This document shows positions 23,390 through 24,842 of a stretch of 24,842 bases of DNA, piece by piece (the stretch's first letter is position 1; every line of letters begins with the position of its first letter). The stretch spans positions 1 through 24,842 of the forward strand of contig CAZPKH010000027.1 of assembly GCA_964587165.1 (NCBI GenBank). The letters run 5' to 3'. The notes beneath the pieces are model-generated. The model had not been told where the DNA came from, searched no databases, and was given only the letters and a program-made list of their open reading frames with translations. The position numbers were made by a program, and so were the translations under genes. The DNA comes from CAZPKH01 sp964587165. Its GTDB lineage: Bacteria; Bacteroidota; Bacteroidia; Bacteroidales; Muribaculaceae.

Positions 23390-24664
23390 CATTTATTCTA
23401 TACCTTCGTGCAGATGCTCAACGAGATGTCGCCCTACCTGCTGCTGGGCTTTCTCGTGGCAGGGCTGCTGTATGCGTTTGTGCCGGCATCATTCTATGGC
23501 CGTCACCTCTCGCACCCCGGAGCGCTGGCGGTCGTCAAGGCAGCCCTGATAGGGGTGCCTCTGCCGCTATGCTCATGCGGCGTGCTCCCCACTGCTGTGT
23601 CGCTACGGCGCAACGGCGCGTCGAAAGCCGCCACAACATCGTTTCTTATAGCTACGCCGCAGACCGGTGTCGACTCGATAGCCGCCACATACTCGCTGCT
23701 CGGCCCCGCCTTCGCCGTCCTGCGCCCGGTGGCGGCCCTGCTCACGGCATTTGCAGGCGGCATGATAGCGGGCAAAGTAGAGCGCAAAAGCGACGATGCC
23801 GATGCGCAGGAGCTCGTCGACGCGATCGACCTGCCGCCGCGTACAGGATTCGCACGCCGATGCGTCGACGCCCTGCGCTACGGGTTTGTCGACATGGTTC
23901 AGAACATCGGGGCGTGGCTTATCGTCGGTCTTGTAGTGGCTACCCTCATCACCGTGTTCGTGCCCGACGACTTCTTCACATTCTTCGCCGGCTACCCTCT
24001 GCTCGCCATGGTAGCCGTAGTGATAGTGGCCGTGCCGATGTATATATGCTCCACAGGGTCGATACCTATCGCGCTGTCGCTTATGCTCAAAGGGCTGTCG
24101 CCCGGCGCAGCCTTCGTGCTGCTTATGGCCGGTCCGGCGGCTAATGTAGCTTCGCTCATGATAGTGCGCCGGTCGCTTGGCAAGCGCATCGCCATGGTCT
24201 ATGTGAGTACGATCGTCGTCGGAGCCATCCTGATGGGGCTTGCCATCGACATGCTGATGCCCGCCGGCTGGTTTCCGGCAGCCCAATCCGCAGCGGCAGC
24301 AGACAGCCACTGTTGCTCGCCCGAGTGGCCGCTCTTCCCCACTATCTGCTCGTCGCTGCTTGTCGTACTTCTCGTTTACGCAATGATGCGACGCTACGGC
24401 CGCCCCCGGCATCAATGCAACTGTCATTGCACCGATCATCAAGCTAAAACTAAAGAAAATATGACTGAAACAAAACAGATTAAGATCAAAGGAATGAGCT
24501 GCGCCCATTGCGCGGCCATGGTAGAGAAAAACCTCGGCAAGCTCCCCGGTGTCGACAGCGTGCAGGTAGACCTCGCCGGCGGCAGTGCCACCATCACCGG
24601 CACTCCCGATATGGCGCAGGTGCGCGAGGTTGTGACCGAGCTCGGTTTCGAGCCCCTCGACTGA
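23384..24664 (+). CDS. Cu/Zn efflux-type permease (SO_0444/COG0701-like) with C-terminal HMA domain
   Basis: The ATG at 23384 gives 426 residues; an in-frame GTG at 23333 is upstream of the -7 box and is rejected. The membrane part (about 1-335) has two similar halves. The hallmark is PLPLCSCGVLP (C63, C65) in the first half and VPMYICSTGSIPIA (C222) in the second, as in the permease family annotated as SO_0444-type Cu/Zn exporters. A conserved GPAANVASL follows at 250-258. A His/Cys-rich linker comes next (HCC at 309-311; CNCHCTDH at 345-352). A complete HMA domain follows (about 363-426) with GMSCAHC (C373, C376). The protein probably exports a soft metal ion across the inner membrane, with the HMA domain delivering or sensing it. 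It has its own promoter and is encoded next to the HMA-AraC regulator. Confidence 0.88.
   Translation: MQHLFYTFVQMLNEMSPYLLLGFLVAGLLYAFVPASFYGRHLSHPGALAVVKAALIGVPLPLCSCGVLPTAVSLRRNGASKAATTSFLIATPQTGVDSIAATYSLLGPAFAVLRPVAALLTAFAGGMIAGKVERKSDDADAQELVDAIDLPPRTGFARRCVDALRYGFVDMVQNIGAWLIVGLVVATLITVFVPDDFFTFFAGYPLLAMVAVVIVAVPMYICSTGSIPIALSLMLKGLSPGAAFVLLMAGPAANVASLMIVRRSLGKRIAMVYVSTIVVGAILMGLAIDMLMPAGWFPAAQSAAAADSHCCSPEWPLFPTICSSLLVVLLVYAMMRRYGRPRHQCNCHCTDHQAKTKENMTETKQIKIKGMSCAHCAAMVEKNLGKLPGVDSVQVDLAGGSATITGTPDMAQVREVVTELGFEPLD
24461..24664 (+). other. Possible internal translation start giving a free 67-residue HMA metallochaperone
   Basis: Met360 of the permease (ATG at 24461) follows an A-rich stretch (AAAACTAAAGAAAAT). 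That is unlike the GC-rich coding sequence around it but just like Bacteroidetes start regions. Translation from here would yield a self-contained HMA domain (MTETKQIKIKGMSCAHCAAM onward). Alternatively it is simply a flexible Lys/Thr linker. Confidence 0.35.
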
Positions 24665-24703
24665 GCCGAAGATTAGTCGGTAAAATGCAAAATGAAAATT
24701 AAT

Positions 24704-24734
24704 TTTGCAGATTAAGAAAAAAGCAGTAACTTTG
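24704..24734 (+). promoter_or_regulatory. Consensus promoter of the tRNA-Ser gene
   Basis: TTTG (24704-24707), 19 bp, then TAACTTTG (24727-24734) followed by CC matches the Bacteroidetes consensus exactly. The start site is near 24738-24741, about 50 nt before the tRNA. Confidence 0.85.
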
Positions 24735-24753
24735 CCGACGCAAATCACACCAA

Positions 24754-24782
24754 GGATTGCCCTCCTACCGGAGAGGCGATCC
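24754..24782 (+). promoter_or_regulatory. Hairpin in the tRNA-Ser precursor leader
   Basis: GGATTGCC (24754-24761) pairs with GGCGATCC (24775-24782) with one G-T wobble. It is continued by CTCC (24762-24765) with GGAG (24770-24773) around a TACC loop, leaving a single bulged A. The 12-bp stem ends 6 nt before the tRNA 5' end, with no T-tract. It is probably a processing or folding element. Confidence 0.6.
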
Positions 24783-24788
24783 GCATTC

Positions 24789-24842
24789 GGAGAGATGGCA
24801 GAGTGGTCGATTGCGGCGGTCTTGAAAACCGTTGAGGGTCAC
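24789..24842 (+). tRNA. tRNA-Ser (anticodon UGA), 5' part, cut by the window end
   Basis: The acceptor 5' strand GGAGAGA (24789-24795) is followed by a D-arm with GCAGAGTGGTCGATTGC. The anticodon stem GCGGT/ACCGT encloses the loop CTTGAAA, with anticodon TGA at 24823-24825, which reads UCN serine codons. The start of the long class II variable arm (GAGGGTCAC) is visible before the edge. The T-arm and 3' acceptor lie outside. Confidence 0.95.

Noticed and set aside
24665..24685. Weak hairpin CCGA/TCGG after the permease stop as a terminator
   Set aside because: Only 4 bp with no T-tract; too weak to call. The permease terminator is not identified.
23603..24748. Minus-strand open frame of 381 codons antisense to the efflux permease
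   Set aside because: A shadow frame rich in His, Gly and Arg; the sense frame has membrane helices and conserved motifs.
1..24842. CRISPR arrays, insertion sequences, integrases or phage genes
   Set aside because: No spaced identical repeats of CRISPR size, no transposase or integrase motifs and no long terminal inverted repeats were seen.

Overview
This is a chromosomal window of about 58% GC from a member of the Bacteroidales. A mouse-gut type family such as Muribaculaceae is my best guess, but I cannot prove it from the sequence. The assignment rests on several traits: SusC/SusD-type outer-membrane genes, lipoproteins with an acidic tail after the lipobox cysteine (CSDDD, CSEDT), a secreted protein with a C-terminal type IX-like sorting tail, no Shine-Dalgarno sequences, and repeated promoters of the Bacteroidetes form TTTG-N19-TAnnTTTG.

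Layout. (1) 1-502, minus strand: the first 167 codons of NADP-type glutamate dehydrogenase, with a good promoter at 600-630. (2) 976-5550: a 1524-residue secreted protein built of propeller-like, fibronectin III and choice-of-anchor J domains. It is closed by a strong hairpin terminator whose T-tract overlaps the promoter of the next unit. (3) 5652-10602: a four-gene plus-strand unit encoding a HAD-fold protein, a lipoprotein, a diverged ABC ATPase and an FtsX/MacB-like permease. (4) 10603-11167: a 565-bp region without a convincing gene, holding nested inverted repeats, probably the long leader of the next operon. (5) 11168-19690: a SusC-SusD-SusE-like-SusF-like operon ending in a lipoprotein with a bacterial Ig-like segment. 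GC-rich hairpins sit between the last three genes and a bidirectional terminator follows. No glycoside hydrolase or dedicated regulator is present in the window. (6) 19960-20475, minus strand: an ECF-type sigma factor. (7) 20476-20917: a divergent AT-rich intergenic region with six TGTAACA motifs, the last three spaced exactly 22 bp apart. (8) 20918-23297: three overlapping genes for a soluble AlaDH/PNT-family protein lacking the alanine dehydrogenase catalytic residues, a viroplasmin-type RNase HI, and an HMA-AraC fusion regulator. (9) 23384-24664: a Cu/Zn-efflux-type permease with a His/Cys linker and a C-terminal HMA domain, whose promoter is flanked by TATGCAA half-sites. (10) 24789 to the end: the 5' part of tRNA-Ser(UGA), with its own promoter and a strong leader hairpin.

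How the genes work together. The Sus-like block looks like a glycan capture and import machine. SusC is the TonB-dependent channel, SusD the lid, and SusE/F-like surface lipoproteins bind glycan; the hydrolases must be elsewhere. The HMA-AraC regulator and HMA-tailed permease together look like a compact metal-responsive efflux module, and this is the most interesting system in the window. The lipoprotein/ATPase/permease trio resembles a MacB/Lol-type envelope transporter with non-consensus ATPase motifs.
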